Shown here: one piece after another, positions 24,043 to 31,588 of the stretch | How positions within the stretch are numbered: position 1 is the first letter of the stretch | How the letters are laid out: every line of letters starts with the position of its first letter | From: Oscillospiraceae bacterium | GTDB lineage: Bacteria > Bacillota > Clostridia > Oscillospirales > Oscillospiraceae | Direction: 5' to 3' | Length of the DNA: 51,665 bases | Assembly (NCBI GenBank): GCA_017412765.1 | Contig: JAFPWN010000038.1 | Location: 1-51,665 of the forward strand | Translations under genes and position numbers: made by a program | The notes under the pieces: model-generated | Database searches by the model: none | The model's input: only the letters and a program-made list of their open reading frames with translations | What the model was told of the DNA's origin: nothing

Positions 24043-24070
24043 AGTCAGAATGTTCCACCGGAGGTAAACT

Positions 24071-25024
24071 ATGGGCAAATACGTTGTGCAGAGAATTGCG
24101 CTTATGCTCTTCACTCTGCTGATAATCACCCTTATATGCTTCGTTCTGGTGCGTATGCTGCCGCCCGCTGAGCTTCCGCTCAACGACCCGCACACCGCAG
24201 TTATCGAGGCAAGGCGCGAGGCGCAGGGCTACAACAAGCCGTATCTCGTGCAGTTCGGCATCTTCCTTCGCAATATCTTCACAAAATTCGACTGGGGTCT
24301 CAGCGATAAGCTGTACTTCGGTCAGAACGTCGCGGATATCTTCCTTCAGAAGCTGCCAGCCACCGTTTTCACAAATCTCTACTCCATAATCCTCAGCATA
24401 CCCATCGGAATCGGACTCGGTATCTGGGCGGCGCTCAAGAAGAACACGTGGATTGACTACTTCATCTCTACCGTCACGATGGTTGTCATATCCGTGCCGA
24501 GCTTCGTCTTTGCGTTCATCATCCAGTACGTTCTGAGCTATAAGCTCGGCTGGTTCCCGTTCCTCATGAAAGCCGGCACCGACTGGCTGAGCTGGGATAT
24601 GTTCGTTTCCATGCTGCCCGCGGTCATGAGCCTCTCGTTCGGCGTTATCGCAGGCTTCACGAGAACGACCCGCGCCGAGCTTACCGAGGTGCTGACGAGC
24701 GAGTTTATGCTGCTCGCCCGCACTAAGGGACTGACAAAGGCGCAGGCGACCATACGCCACGCGCTCAAAAACTGCGCCGTAGTCATCGTCCCCGCGATCT
24801 TCGGTGAGTTTATCGGCATTATGTCCGGCTCGCTCGTAATCGAGAAGATCTTTGCCATCCCCGGCGTCGGAAACCTCTACCTCAACGCAATAAACGCGCG
24901 CGACTACAACATATTCATGCTCGACTCCTGCTTCTATACCGCCGTCGGACTTGCCGCCGGCATCGTCGTCGATATAAGCTACGGCTTCATCGACCCGAGA
25001 ATCAGAATGGGCAGCAAAAAGTAA
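24071..25024 (+). CDS. oppB: Peptide ABC transporter permease OppB/DppB (system 2)
   Basis: 317 aa, ordinary OppB length, without the insertion seen in system 1. The first helix (IALMLFTLLIITLICFVLVRML) is followed by a short extracytoplasmic segment. The coupling loop is around LLARTKGLTKAQATIRHALKN, and EKIFAIPGVGNLYLNAI is the family motif near the C-terminus. The ribosome-binding site CGGAGGT lies 7 nt upstream of the ATG. With OppC (25044) it forms the channel. Confidence 0.92.
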   Translation: MGKYVVQRIALMLFTLLIITLICFVLVRMLPPAELPLNDPHTAVIEARREAQGYNKPYLVQFGIFLRNIFTKFDWGLSDKLYFGQNVADIFLQKLPATVFTNLYSIILSIPIGIGLGIWAALKKNTWIDYFISTVTMVVISVPSFVFAFIIQYVLSYKLGWFPFLMKAGTDWLSWDMFVSMLPAVMSLSFGVIAGFTRTTRAELTEVLTSEFMLLARTKGLTKAQATIRHALKNCAVVIVPAIFGEFIGIMSGSLVIEKIFAIPGVGNLYLNAINARDYNIFMLDSCFYTAVGLAAGIVVDISYGFIDPRIRMGSKK

Positions 25025-25043
25025 GAGAAAGGAGAATTTTTAC

Positions 25044-26567
25044 ATGGAATATGAGCACATTCCGGCTGAAAAGTTCGCCTTTACTCAGATGGACGCCAGC
25101 CTGCACGATACGAAGCTCGAGACTAAATCCCGCAGCTACCTTGCGGACGCATTTCTGCGCTTCCGCAAGAACAAATCCTCCGTCGTCGCGGCGATAATTA
25201 TCGCGTTTCTGCTTATTTTTGCGATCCTCAGCCCGCTGATCTCGCCTTATACGATCGAGCAGAAGGACAAGTTCTACCAGTCCTACGGCCCCTTCGTGCG
25301 CCAGATAGCCGATATGAAGCTCGGCATTTTCGACGGCGCCACGATCCGCCCGAGCCAGAACGAGAAGAGTATGCTCTACTGGCGCGGCATCGCGGAGGAG
25401 ACCGGCATGGATCCGCTTCTCAAAATAGTCGAAACGACGACCACGAAGGTGCTCTACCGCGGCAAGGAGCGCGATGAGTATACCTACACTATCGAAACGA
25501 ACCAGTACTACGAAAAAGGCATAATCTACCTCGTGCTTAGCTATGACGAGTTCGAGCGCATTCAGGCGTGGCAGGATGAGACGGGCATTCAGGTCATCTA
25601 TCCCTACGTCGATCCCGCCGATATCCACGGCATTACCGACCACCCGAATATCTGGTACAAGGTCGATAAGTCCGGCGCAGCGCAGCCCGATAAGGACGGA
25701 AATCTCGTACCCGTCTATTCCACCAAAACCCAGAACACCGGCGCAGAGTACCACTCCCTGAGGATCGCCGGTGACGACGGAAGCTACGTCTATTCCACCG
25801 CCAAGAGCGGAGCGGTACAGTGCCGCGTCTGCTACTACAACTATTATCAGTATCTCTACGGCCACGAGCCGATGTACCTCATGGGCACGAACTCCATGGG
25901 CCAGGATCTCTTCATGGCGATAGGCGTCGGCGCGAGATTTTCGATAATCTTCGCAATCTGCGTTTCCGCGATCAACCTCTTCCTCGGCGCAATCTACGGC
26001 GCTGTCGAGGGCTATTACGGCGGCGCGATCGATATGACGATGGAGAGAATATCCGATATACTCTCCGGCATACCCTTCGTCGTTGCTACGACGCTCTTCC
26101 AGCTCCACCTTGCGCAGAAGGTCGGCGTTGTGCCTTCGTTCCTCTTTGCCTACGTAGTGACGGGCTGGATCGGCATGGCTGCGCTGACGCGCAAGCAGTT
26201 CTACCGCTTCAAGGGTCAGGAGTTCATCCTCGCCGCACGCACGCTCGGCGCGTCCGACGGCAGACTGATGTTCAAGCACATCTTCCCGAACTCGATCGGC
26301 ACTATCATCACGAGCGTCGCTCTCGTTATCCCCGGAGTCATCAGCTCCGAGACCCAGCTCACCTACCTCGGGATCATCAATCTATCCGACTTTGCCGGCA
26401 CCAGCATCGGCACGCTTATGAGCCAGGGGCAGGTCGCCATGACGAGCGCGCCACACGCGATATTCTTCCCGTCGCTGTTCGTTTCACTGCTTCTTATTTC
26501 GTTCAACCTCTTCGGAAACGGCCTGCGCGACGCCTTTAACCCGACTACGAGAGGGGAGGATGACTGA
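25044..26567 (+). CDS. oppC: Peptide ABC transporter permease OppC/DppC with large extracytoplasmic insertion (system 2)
   Basis: 507 aa, against ~290-320 for ordinary OppC. The first helix is at ~47-65. Residues ~72-276 are an extra extracytoplasmic domain rich in Tyr and charged residues. The canonical OppC sequence resumes with LMGTNSMGQDLFMAIGVGAR (279-298), a variant of GTDxxGRDxFSRxxxGAR. The coupling loop is LAARTLGASDGRLMFKHIFP, and the C-terminal half has the usual helices. This is the reverse of system 1, where OppB carries the extra domain. The stop overlaps the next ATG by one base. Confidence 0.9.
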   Translation: MEYEHIPAEKFAFTQMDASLHDTKLETKSRSYLADAFLRFRKNKSSVVAAIIIAFLLIFAILSPLISPYTIEQKDKFYQSYGPFVRQIADMKLGIFDGATIRPSQNEKSMLYWRGIAEETGMDPLLKIVETTTTKVLYRGKERDEYTYTIETNQYYEKGIIYLVLSYDEFERIQAWQDETGIQVIYPYVDPADIHGITDHPNIWYKVDKSGAAQPDKDGNLVPVYSTKTQNTGAEYHSLRIAGDDGSYVYSTAKSGAVQCRVCYYNYYQYLYGHEPMYLMGTNSMGQDLFMAIGVGARFSIIFAICVSAINLFLGAIYGAVEGYYGGAIDMTMERISDILSGIPFVVATTLFQLHLAQKVGVVPSFLFAYVVTGWIGMAALTRKQFYRFKGQEFILAARTLGASDGRLMFKHIFPNSIGTIITSVALVIPGVISSETQLTYLGIINLSDFAGTSIGTLMSQGQVAMTSAPHAIFFPSLFVSLLLISFNLFGNGLRDAFNPTTRGEDD

Positions 26568-28723
26568 TGGAAAATAAGCTTTCAGTGCGCGATCTGCGCG
26601 TTTCCTTCCGCACAACGAACGGCAAGGTGCAGGCTGTGCGAGGCATCAGCTTCGACCTTGCGAAGGGTGAAACTCTCGCCATCGTCGGTGAGTCCGGCTC
26701 CGGAAAGAGCGTAACGAGCAAGGCGATACTCGGCATACAGGCGGCAAACGCCATCACCGAGTCCGGCGAGATCATCTACGACGGCAAGGATCTCCTCAAG
26801 ATCAGCGAGGAGGACTTCCACAAGATACGCGGCGACAAGATCTCGATGATATTCCAGGACCCGATGAGCTCGCTGAACCCGATAGTCAAGATCGGAAAGC
26901 AGCTCACCGAGGCGATGATCCTCAAGGGCAAAGCCCGCCAGAAGGAGAGCCGCGCAAACTTCAATACTTATCTCAAAAACCTCGATAAGCGCACCGGCGA
27001 AGCGCTCGGCGACGAGGCGAAAAAGGCAAAATTCTCCAAGCAGTGCAAGGATTTCGATACCTTTGAGTTCCGCCACGTCAAGCTCGAGGGCGAGTTCAAC
27101 CGCGCGAAGGAGGCCGCAGTCGAGGGCAGCGAGGATATTGAGCTTCTTGCGTTTGAGCTTGAAAAGAACGCCGCAAAGGACGTCACTTTCCGCGTGAATA
27201 CTATCTGCTCGCGCGCCAAGGCGTCGCTTCACGAGTACGTCGTCGCGCATGACAAGGCGGAAGAGCTTATGAGCCTTGCCGAGAGCGTCAAAAAGGCGGC
27301 TCCCGCCGCGGCCAAGGGCGGCGACACTGCCGCGATCACAGCAGACCTCAACAAGATGAAGGCAATTTTTGACGATGCGATCGCAAAGCCCGCGCCGGAT
27401 TTCTTCCGCATGGGCTACTACATCGTTTTCTCCGGAAAGAGCCTGCCAGATATGCCCGTTCCGCAGATGAACGAGGAGCTTCTCCGCTATCTCGACGATA
27501 ATTTCATGAAGGAGTTTATCTCCTCGGCTGAAAAGGGTATCCGCCGCTCCGCCGACGTTTCCTACGAAAAAATGGAGCGCGCGATCGCCGTCCTCAAGGA
27601 GAAGAGAAGCGTTTTCGAGCGCGAAAGCCTCGATAAAAAAGAGGCTTATGCCGCGCACAAGGCGATGACCTCCGCGGTTGAGGCGACGATCGACCACCTG
27701 AAGCTCGTCAAGGACAGCTTTTCATACACCTTCGGGCCGAGCGTTAAGAGCGAGCTTGAGCGCTATTTCGGCGCTATCTCCAAAAACGCCGAGGCTATAC
27801 GCCGCCACGATAAGCAGCAGCGCAAGTATGATCGCTTGGTTGAGAAGGGCAAGACGCCGGACTGGAAGGTTGCGGAGGCGTCCATCACCGATATGGAGCT
27901 TGTCAAGGCAAATATAATCCACATCATCGACCGGCTTGCGGAGCATTATGCCGAGCTTCTTGCCGAGCGAAAGAACCGCGACTATGCCGCGGAGACCATC
28001 GCCGCCATCGACTACCTCAAGGAGAACGCCACCGGCGTCGCCGCGAAGGTCACGAAGCGCATAGCAAAGGACAGAGCGATAAAGCTTATGGACGAGGTCG
28101 GCATAGCAGAGCCGCGCAAGAGGTACAATCAGTACCCGTTCGAGTTCTCCGGAGGTATGCGCCAGAGAATAGTTATCGCCATCGCCCTTGCCGCAAATCC
28201 GGATATTCTGATCTGCGACGAGCCGACGACGGCGCTCGACGTGACAATTCAGGCGCAGATACTTGAGCTTATAAACAAGCTCAAAAAGGAGCGCGACCTC
28301 TCGATAATCTTCATCACCCACGACCTCGGCGTCGTCGCCAATATGGCGGATAGAGTCGCCGTTATGTACGCGGGCAAGATAGTGGAGTACGGCACCGCCG
28401 AGGAGATCTTCTACGATCCGCGCCACCCGTACACCTGGGCGCTTCTCAGCTCCATGCCAGACCTCGATACGAAGGAAAAGCTGGAGTCCATCCCCGGAAC
28501 GCCGCCGAATATGATCTATCCGCCGAAGGGCGACGCCTTTGCCGCGCGCAACAAGTACGCGATGCAGATAGACTTCGAGGCTCAGCCGCCGCTGTTCAGG
28601 GTCACGGATACGCACTATGCCGCGACGTGGCTGCTGCACCCGGACGCTCCGAAAATCGAGCGGCCGAAGATAATCTCAGAACGCATTGAGAGAATGAAGG
28701 AAAAGAGAGGTGAGTCGAAATGA
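26567..28723 (+). CDS. oppD: Peptide ABC transporter ATPase OppD/DppD with ~370-residue insertion (system 2)
   Basis: 718 aa, about twice the ordinary length. Walker A GESGSGKS (41-48), Q-loop [11 protein letters not shown] (95-105), signature FSGGMRQR (527-534), Walker B ILICDEP (547-553) and H-loop H585 are intact. The extra ~370 residues (about 122-495) lie after the Q-loop and before the signature, that is within the helical subdomain, whereas the system 1 insertion precedes the Q-loop. The insert is Lys/Glu/Ala-rich, mostly helical, with likely coiled-coil stretches (~330-365, ~395-425). The helical subdomain faces the permease, so it may change coupling or provide a docking platform (inference). 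The C-terminal HYAATWLL element matches system 1. Confidence 0.9.
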   Translation: MENKLSVRDLRVSFRTTNGKVQAVRGISFDLAKGETLAIVGESGSGKSVTSKAILGIQAANAITESGEIIYDGKDLLKISEEDFHKIRGDKISMIFQDPMSSLNPIVKIGKQLTEAMILKGKARQKESRANFNTYLKNLDKRTGEALGDEAKKAKFSKQCKDFDTFEFRHVKLEGEFNRAKEAAVEGSEDIELLAFELEKNAAKDVTFRVNTICSRAKASLHEYVVAHDKAEELMSLAESVKKAAPAAAKGGDTAAITADLNKMKAIFDDAIAKPAPDFFRMGYYIVFSGKSLPDMPVPQMNEELLRYLDDNFMKEFISSAEKGIRRSADVSYEKMERAIAVLKEKRSVFERESLDKKEAYAAHKAMTSAVEATIDHLKLVKDSFSYTFGPSVKSELERYFGAISKNAEAIRRHDKQQRKYDRLVEKGKTPDWKVAEASITDMELVKANIIHIIDRLAEHYAELLAERKNRDYAAETIAAIDYLKENATGVAAKVTKRIAKDRAIKLMDEVGIAEPRKRYNQYPFEFSGGMRQRIVIAIALAANPDILICDEPTTALDVTIQAQILELINKLKKERDLSIIFITHDLGVVANMADRVAVMYAGKIVEYGTAEEIFYDPRHPYTWALLSSMPDLDTKEKLESIPGTPPNMIYPPKGDAFAARNKYAMQIDFEAQPPLFRVTDTHYAATWLLHPDAPKIERPKIISERIERMKEKRGESK
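26930..28051 (+). other. Insertion in OppD of system 2
   Basis: Encodes residues ~122-495, between the Q-loop segment (QLTEAM) and the [13 protein letters not shown] helix that leads to the signature. It contains no nucleotide-binding motifs and no membrane helix. I see no sequence resemblance to the system 1 insertion beyond composition. Confidence 0.8.
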
Positions 28724-29778
28724 GCGAAAAAGAAGTTCTTCTCGACGTACAGCACCTCGGAATGTACTTCGGAAGCGGCGCCGGCGCGCTCAGAGCCGTC
28801 GATGACGTTTCGTTTCAGATCCGCAGGGGCGAGGTTTTCGGACTTGTAGGCGAGTCCGGCTGCGGAAAAACGACGACCGGCCGCACAATAATCCGACTCT
28901 ACAACGCCTCCTCCGGCAGCGTGTATTTTGACGGCGTACGCATCGTCGCAGGCACCGCGAGCTATTACGAGGAGATCGATTCCGTCAGGGAAAAGCTCAA
29001 AAAGGGCGAGATCGACAAGGCGTCCGCCGATAAGCGCATCGCCGAGCTAAAGGAGGAGATCGCCTCCGCGAAGCGCGATCACAAGGCGGCGAAAAAAGAC
29101 CTCGTAACACAGATACAGATGATATTCCAGGACCCGATCGCCTCGCTGAATCCGCGAATGACGGTACGCGAGATAATCGCAGAGGGTCTTATAATCCGCG
29201 GCGAGAAGGATAAAAAGGTCATCGACGAGAAGGTCTATGAGATGCTCGAGCTTGTCGGACTTGTCCGCGAGCACGCCTCGCGCTATCCGCACGAGTTCTC
29301 CGGCGGTCAGCGCCAGAGGATCGGAATAGCCCGCGCGGTCATCATGAACCCTGAGCTGCTCATCGCCGACGAGCCGGTCTCCGCGCTCGACGTTTCGATC
29401 CAGGCGCAGGTAATAAACCTGTTAAACGAGCTTCGTGAGCGCCTCGGACTTACGATACTCTTCATCGCCCACGACCTCAGCGTTGTCAAATACTTCTCCG
29501 ACCGCATCGGAGTAATGTACTTCGGCAAGATGGTCGAGATGGCGTCGTCCGACGAGCTGTTCGCGCATCCGATCCACCCGTACACGCGCTCGCTGCTCTC
29601 CGCGATCCCGCTGCCCGACCCGATCTATGAGAAGAGCCGCAAGAGGATCGTCTACAATCCGCTCGCCGAGCACGATTACTCCGCTCAGAAGCCGACCTTC
29701 CGCGAGATAATCCCCGGTCACTTCGTAAGCTGCAATGACGCCGAGGAAGCAAAGTACAGGAAGGAATTTAACCTGTGA
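28720..29778 (+). CDS. oppF: Peptide ABC transporter ATPase OppF/DppF with short coiled-coil insertion (system 2)
   Basis: 352 aa. Walker A GESGCGKT (44-51), Q-loop IFQDPIASLNP (135-145), signature FSGGQRQR, Walker B LLIADEP and H-loop IAHDLS are intact. About 45-50 extra residues (80-128) between Walker A and the Q-loop are highly charged (EKLKKGEIDK, then AELKEEIASAKRD) and probably form a helical hairpin. The ATG overlaps oppD by 4 nt (ATGA). The stop overlaps the GTG of the next gene by 4 nt, so the small membrane protein is translated from the same message. Confidence 0.92.
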   Translation: MSEKEVLLDVQHLGMYFGSGAGALRAVDDVSFQIRRGEVFGLVGESGCGKTTTGRTIIRLYNASSGSVYFDGVRIVAGTASYYEEIDSVREKLKKGEIDKASADKRIAELKEEIASAKRDHKAAKKDLVTQIQMIFQDPIASLNPRMTVREIIAEGLIIRGEKDKKVIDEKVYEMLELVGLVREHASRYPHEFSGGQRQRIGIARAVIMNPELLIADEPVSALDVSIQAQVINLLNELRERLGLTILFIAHDLSVVKYFSDRIGVMYFGKMVEMASSDELFAHPIHPYTRSLLSAIPLPDPIYEKSRKRIVYNPLAEHDYSAQKPTFREIIPGHFVSCNDAEEAKYRKEFNL

Positions 29779-30185
29779 GACCGGAAAAGCGCGCAAAACT
29801 CATAAAATACGCTCTCGCTGTGGCGTTTGCCGCCGCGGGCGTCATTATAATGCTCATCAGAACTCCGATAACAGCCGAGATGAGCTCCGCCGAGCGGTGG
29901 AGAGTGCTGTGCGATGCCTTTTTTGTGCCGGGTGTGCTGATGCTGAGCGCCGGCGCGCTCGTATGGGTGTCGAATTTCGGAGTTTTCAACGGAATAAGCT
30001 ACGCATTTCGCTACGTTGTGCGTATGTTTCTGCCGCACTCCGGAAAGCGCGACGAGAGCTACGGCGATTACGTCCGCGCGCGCGCCGAGCGCGGCGGAAT
30101 CAGGGGCTACGGCTTCATTCTTATCGTCGGAGCGGTGTTTTTCGGCGTTTCACTCGTTTTTCTCGCACTTTTTTACCTTAATTGA
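29775..30185 (+). CDS. Small membrane protein, DUF3899-like
   Basis: 136 aa with three hydrophobic helices (~10-28, ~48-68, ~112-133). The middle helix and following loop (PGVLMLSAGALVWVSNFGVF) and the later DESYGDYVRAR match the pattern of DUF3899 proteins, a family of unknown function in Firmicutes. The start is GTG, set by the 4-nt GTGA overlap with oppF. Coupling to oppF suggests association with the importer operon, but many such proteins occur in other contexts. Confidence 0.75.
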   Translation: MRPEKRAKLIKYALAVAFAAAGVIIMLIRTPITAEMSSAERWRVLCDAFFVPGVLMLSAGALVWVSNFGVFNGISYAFRYVVRMFLPHSGKRDESYGDYVRARAERGGIRGYGFILIVGAVFFGVSLVFLALFYLN

Positions 30186-30200
30186 CAGGCGGGATGCCTT

Positions 30201-30983
30201 ATGAAAAAGCCAAAATTAGTATTCTGCGATATCGACGGCACGCTCATTCCCTACGGCTACGGCGGACTGCCTGAGGAAACTTATTCCGTAGTCCGCGCGC
30301 TCAGGGAGCGGGGGATAGGCTTCGTTCTGAACTCCGGGCGGCAGTACCACTCAATGCGCGTGCTGTTCAGCGAGATGCCGGACGATATCTATTACGTCGG
30401 TGAAAACGGCGGCGTCGTATATGACCGAGGCCCCGAGGAGCCGACGCCGATCCTGCGCTATAATGAGATCGACCGCGATCTTGCGCTCGGTATCGCGCAC
30501 TCCATCGAGGCGATAGACGGCTCGACCTGCGTTGCGAACGATATTTACACATCCTACTGCCTCAAGAGCTCGACCGAGCTCATAAGCGTTCTGCGCGACG
30601 GGCTGTCGAATAAGCTCGATCTCATCGACGACTGGGACGAGATCCGCGGTCCGATCGCTTCGATGGCGGCATACTGCCCGCATAATCTCGGAGAAGCTGA
30701 GAGCGTGCTGCGTCCGATGTGGGGAGATAAGATACACATGGCGTGCGCCGGCCCGACGTGGTGGGATTTCAACAACGCCAACAAGGGCGACGGCCTCATC
30801 GCGCTCTGCCAGGCGCTCGGAGTCGATCCAGCCGAAACCGTCGCCTTCGGTGATAACTGGAACGACGTGCCGATGCTCGAGGCGGCGGGAACCGGATATA
30901 TTATGTCAACCAGCTTCGACGAGCTTCGGGCGCTCTTCCCGAACTGCGACAACGTGCTTGAAAAGCTGAAGGAATATCTGTAA
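30201..30983 (+). CDS. HAD-superfamily Cof-type phosphatase
   Basis: 260 aa, cytosolic. Motif I is FCDIDGT (nucleophile D10, acid D12), motif II LNSGR, and motif IV VAFGDNWNDVPML, as in Cof/YbiV-type sugar-phosphate or flavin-phosphate phosphatases with a type IIB cap (~residues 90-190). The usual motif III Lys lies in the NKGDGLIAL segment. It starts 15 nt after the DUF3899-like gene, so it is probably the last gene of the system 2 operon. Substrate cannot be predicted. Confidence 0.88.
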   Translation: MKKPKLVFCDIDGTLIPYGYGGLPEETYSVVRALRERGIGFVLNSGRQYHSMRVLFSEMPDDIYYVGENGGVVYDRGPEEPTPILRYNEIDRDLALGIAHSIEAIDGSTCVANDIYTSYCLKSSTELISVLRDGLSNKLDLIDDWDEIRGPIASMAAYCPHNLGEAESVLRPMWGDKIHMACAGPTWWDFNNANKGDGLIALCQALGVDPAETVAFGDNWNDVPMLEAAGTGYIMSTSFDELRALFPNCDNVLEKLKEYL

Positions 30984-31004
30984 TTCGCTGTTTATGGTAA
31001 AGAA

Positions 31005-31038
31005 TTCTGCGTTAAGGTGAGGTATAATAGACGCAGAA
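31005..31038 (+). promoter_or_regulatory. Promoter with inverted repeat ahead of the XRE regulator
   Basis: TATAAT (31023-31028) lies between the arms of an 8-bp perfect inverted repeat: TTCTGCGT (31005-31012) and ACGCAGAA (31031-31038). The left arm covers the region next to the expected -35, and the right arm covers the expected start site. A -35 hexamer is not evident. This is a plausible autoregulatory operator for the XRE protein encoded 13 nt downstream. Confidence 0.55.
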
Positions 31039-31050
31039 AGAGGCGGTTTT

Positions 31051-31545
31051 ATGGATACAGTAAAAATCGGCGCATTTATCGCGTCACTCAGAAAGGAAAA
31101 GAATTTTACGCAGGAGGCACTCGGAGAGAGGCTCGGCGTGACGAACAAGACGGTATCACGCTGGGAAACGGGAACGTATCTGCCGCCGGTCGAGGCGCTC
31201 GTCGAATTGAGTGAGCTTTTTGGCGTAACCATAAATGAGCTTCTCAGCGGAAAAAGGCTTGAGAGCGGAGAATATGCCGCCTCTGCCGAGGAAAATCTCA
31301 AATCGGCGATCGCGCAATCGGGCTTCACTCTGGCAGAAAAAACAGAGTATTTCAAAATGAAATGGCTAAAAGAGCACATGGCGCTTCTCATTTTTATCGG
31401 CGTATGTACAAATGCTGCCCTTTGCGCGGGCTTTTTCACACATAGCCCGATAATTATCGCGGCGGCTGTCGTTTTGGGCGTGATTGAGTACGGCTATTTG
31501 AACAATAAGATGATGACCTACGTCGAGGCGCGAGCCTTTGACTAG
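31051..31545 (+). CDS. XRE-family transcriptional regulator with two membrane helices
   Basis: 164 aa. Residues ~6-62 are a helix-turn-helix of the XRE/Cro type (FTQEALGERLGVTNKTVSRWETG), followed by the SELFGVTINELLSGKR segment seen in many Clostridia. Residues ~105-123 and ~126-145 are hydrophobic helices, so the regulator is probably tethered to the membrane and may read envelope state. It is monocistronic with its own promoter. The inverted repeat at 31005-31038 is a candidate binding site. Target genes unknown. Confidence 0.87.
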   Translation: MDTVKIGAFIASLRKEKNFTQEALGERLGVTNKTVSRWETGTYLPPVEALVELSELFGVTINELLSGKRLESGEYAASAEENLKSAIAQSGFTLAEKTEYFKMKWLKEHMALLIFIGVCTNAALCAGFFTHSPIIIAAAVVLGVIEYGYLNNKMMTYVEARAFD

Positions 31546-31548
31546 CAA

Positions 31549-31575
31549 AAAAGCTCCCCAGATCGGGGAGCTTTT
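31549..31575. terminator. Bidirectional Rho-independent terminator
   Basis: A perfect 11-bp stem (31549-31559 with 31565-31575) with A-run on the left and TTTT on the right lies between the convergent XRE gene and aspS. Confidence 0.88.
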
Positions 31576-31588
31576 GTTGTATATTGAT

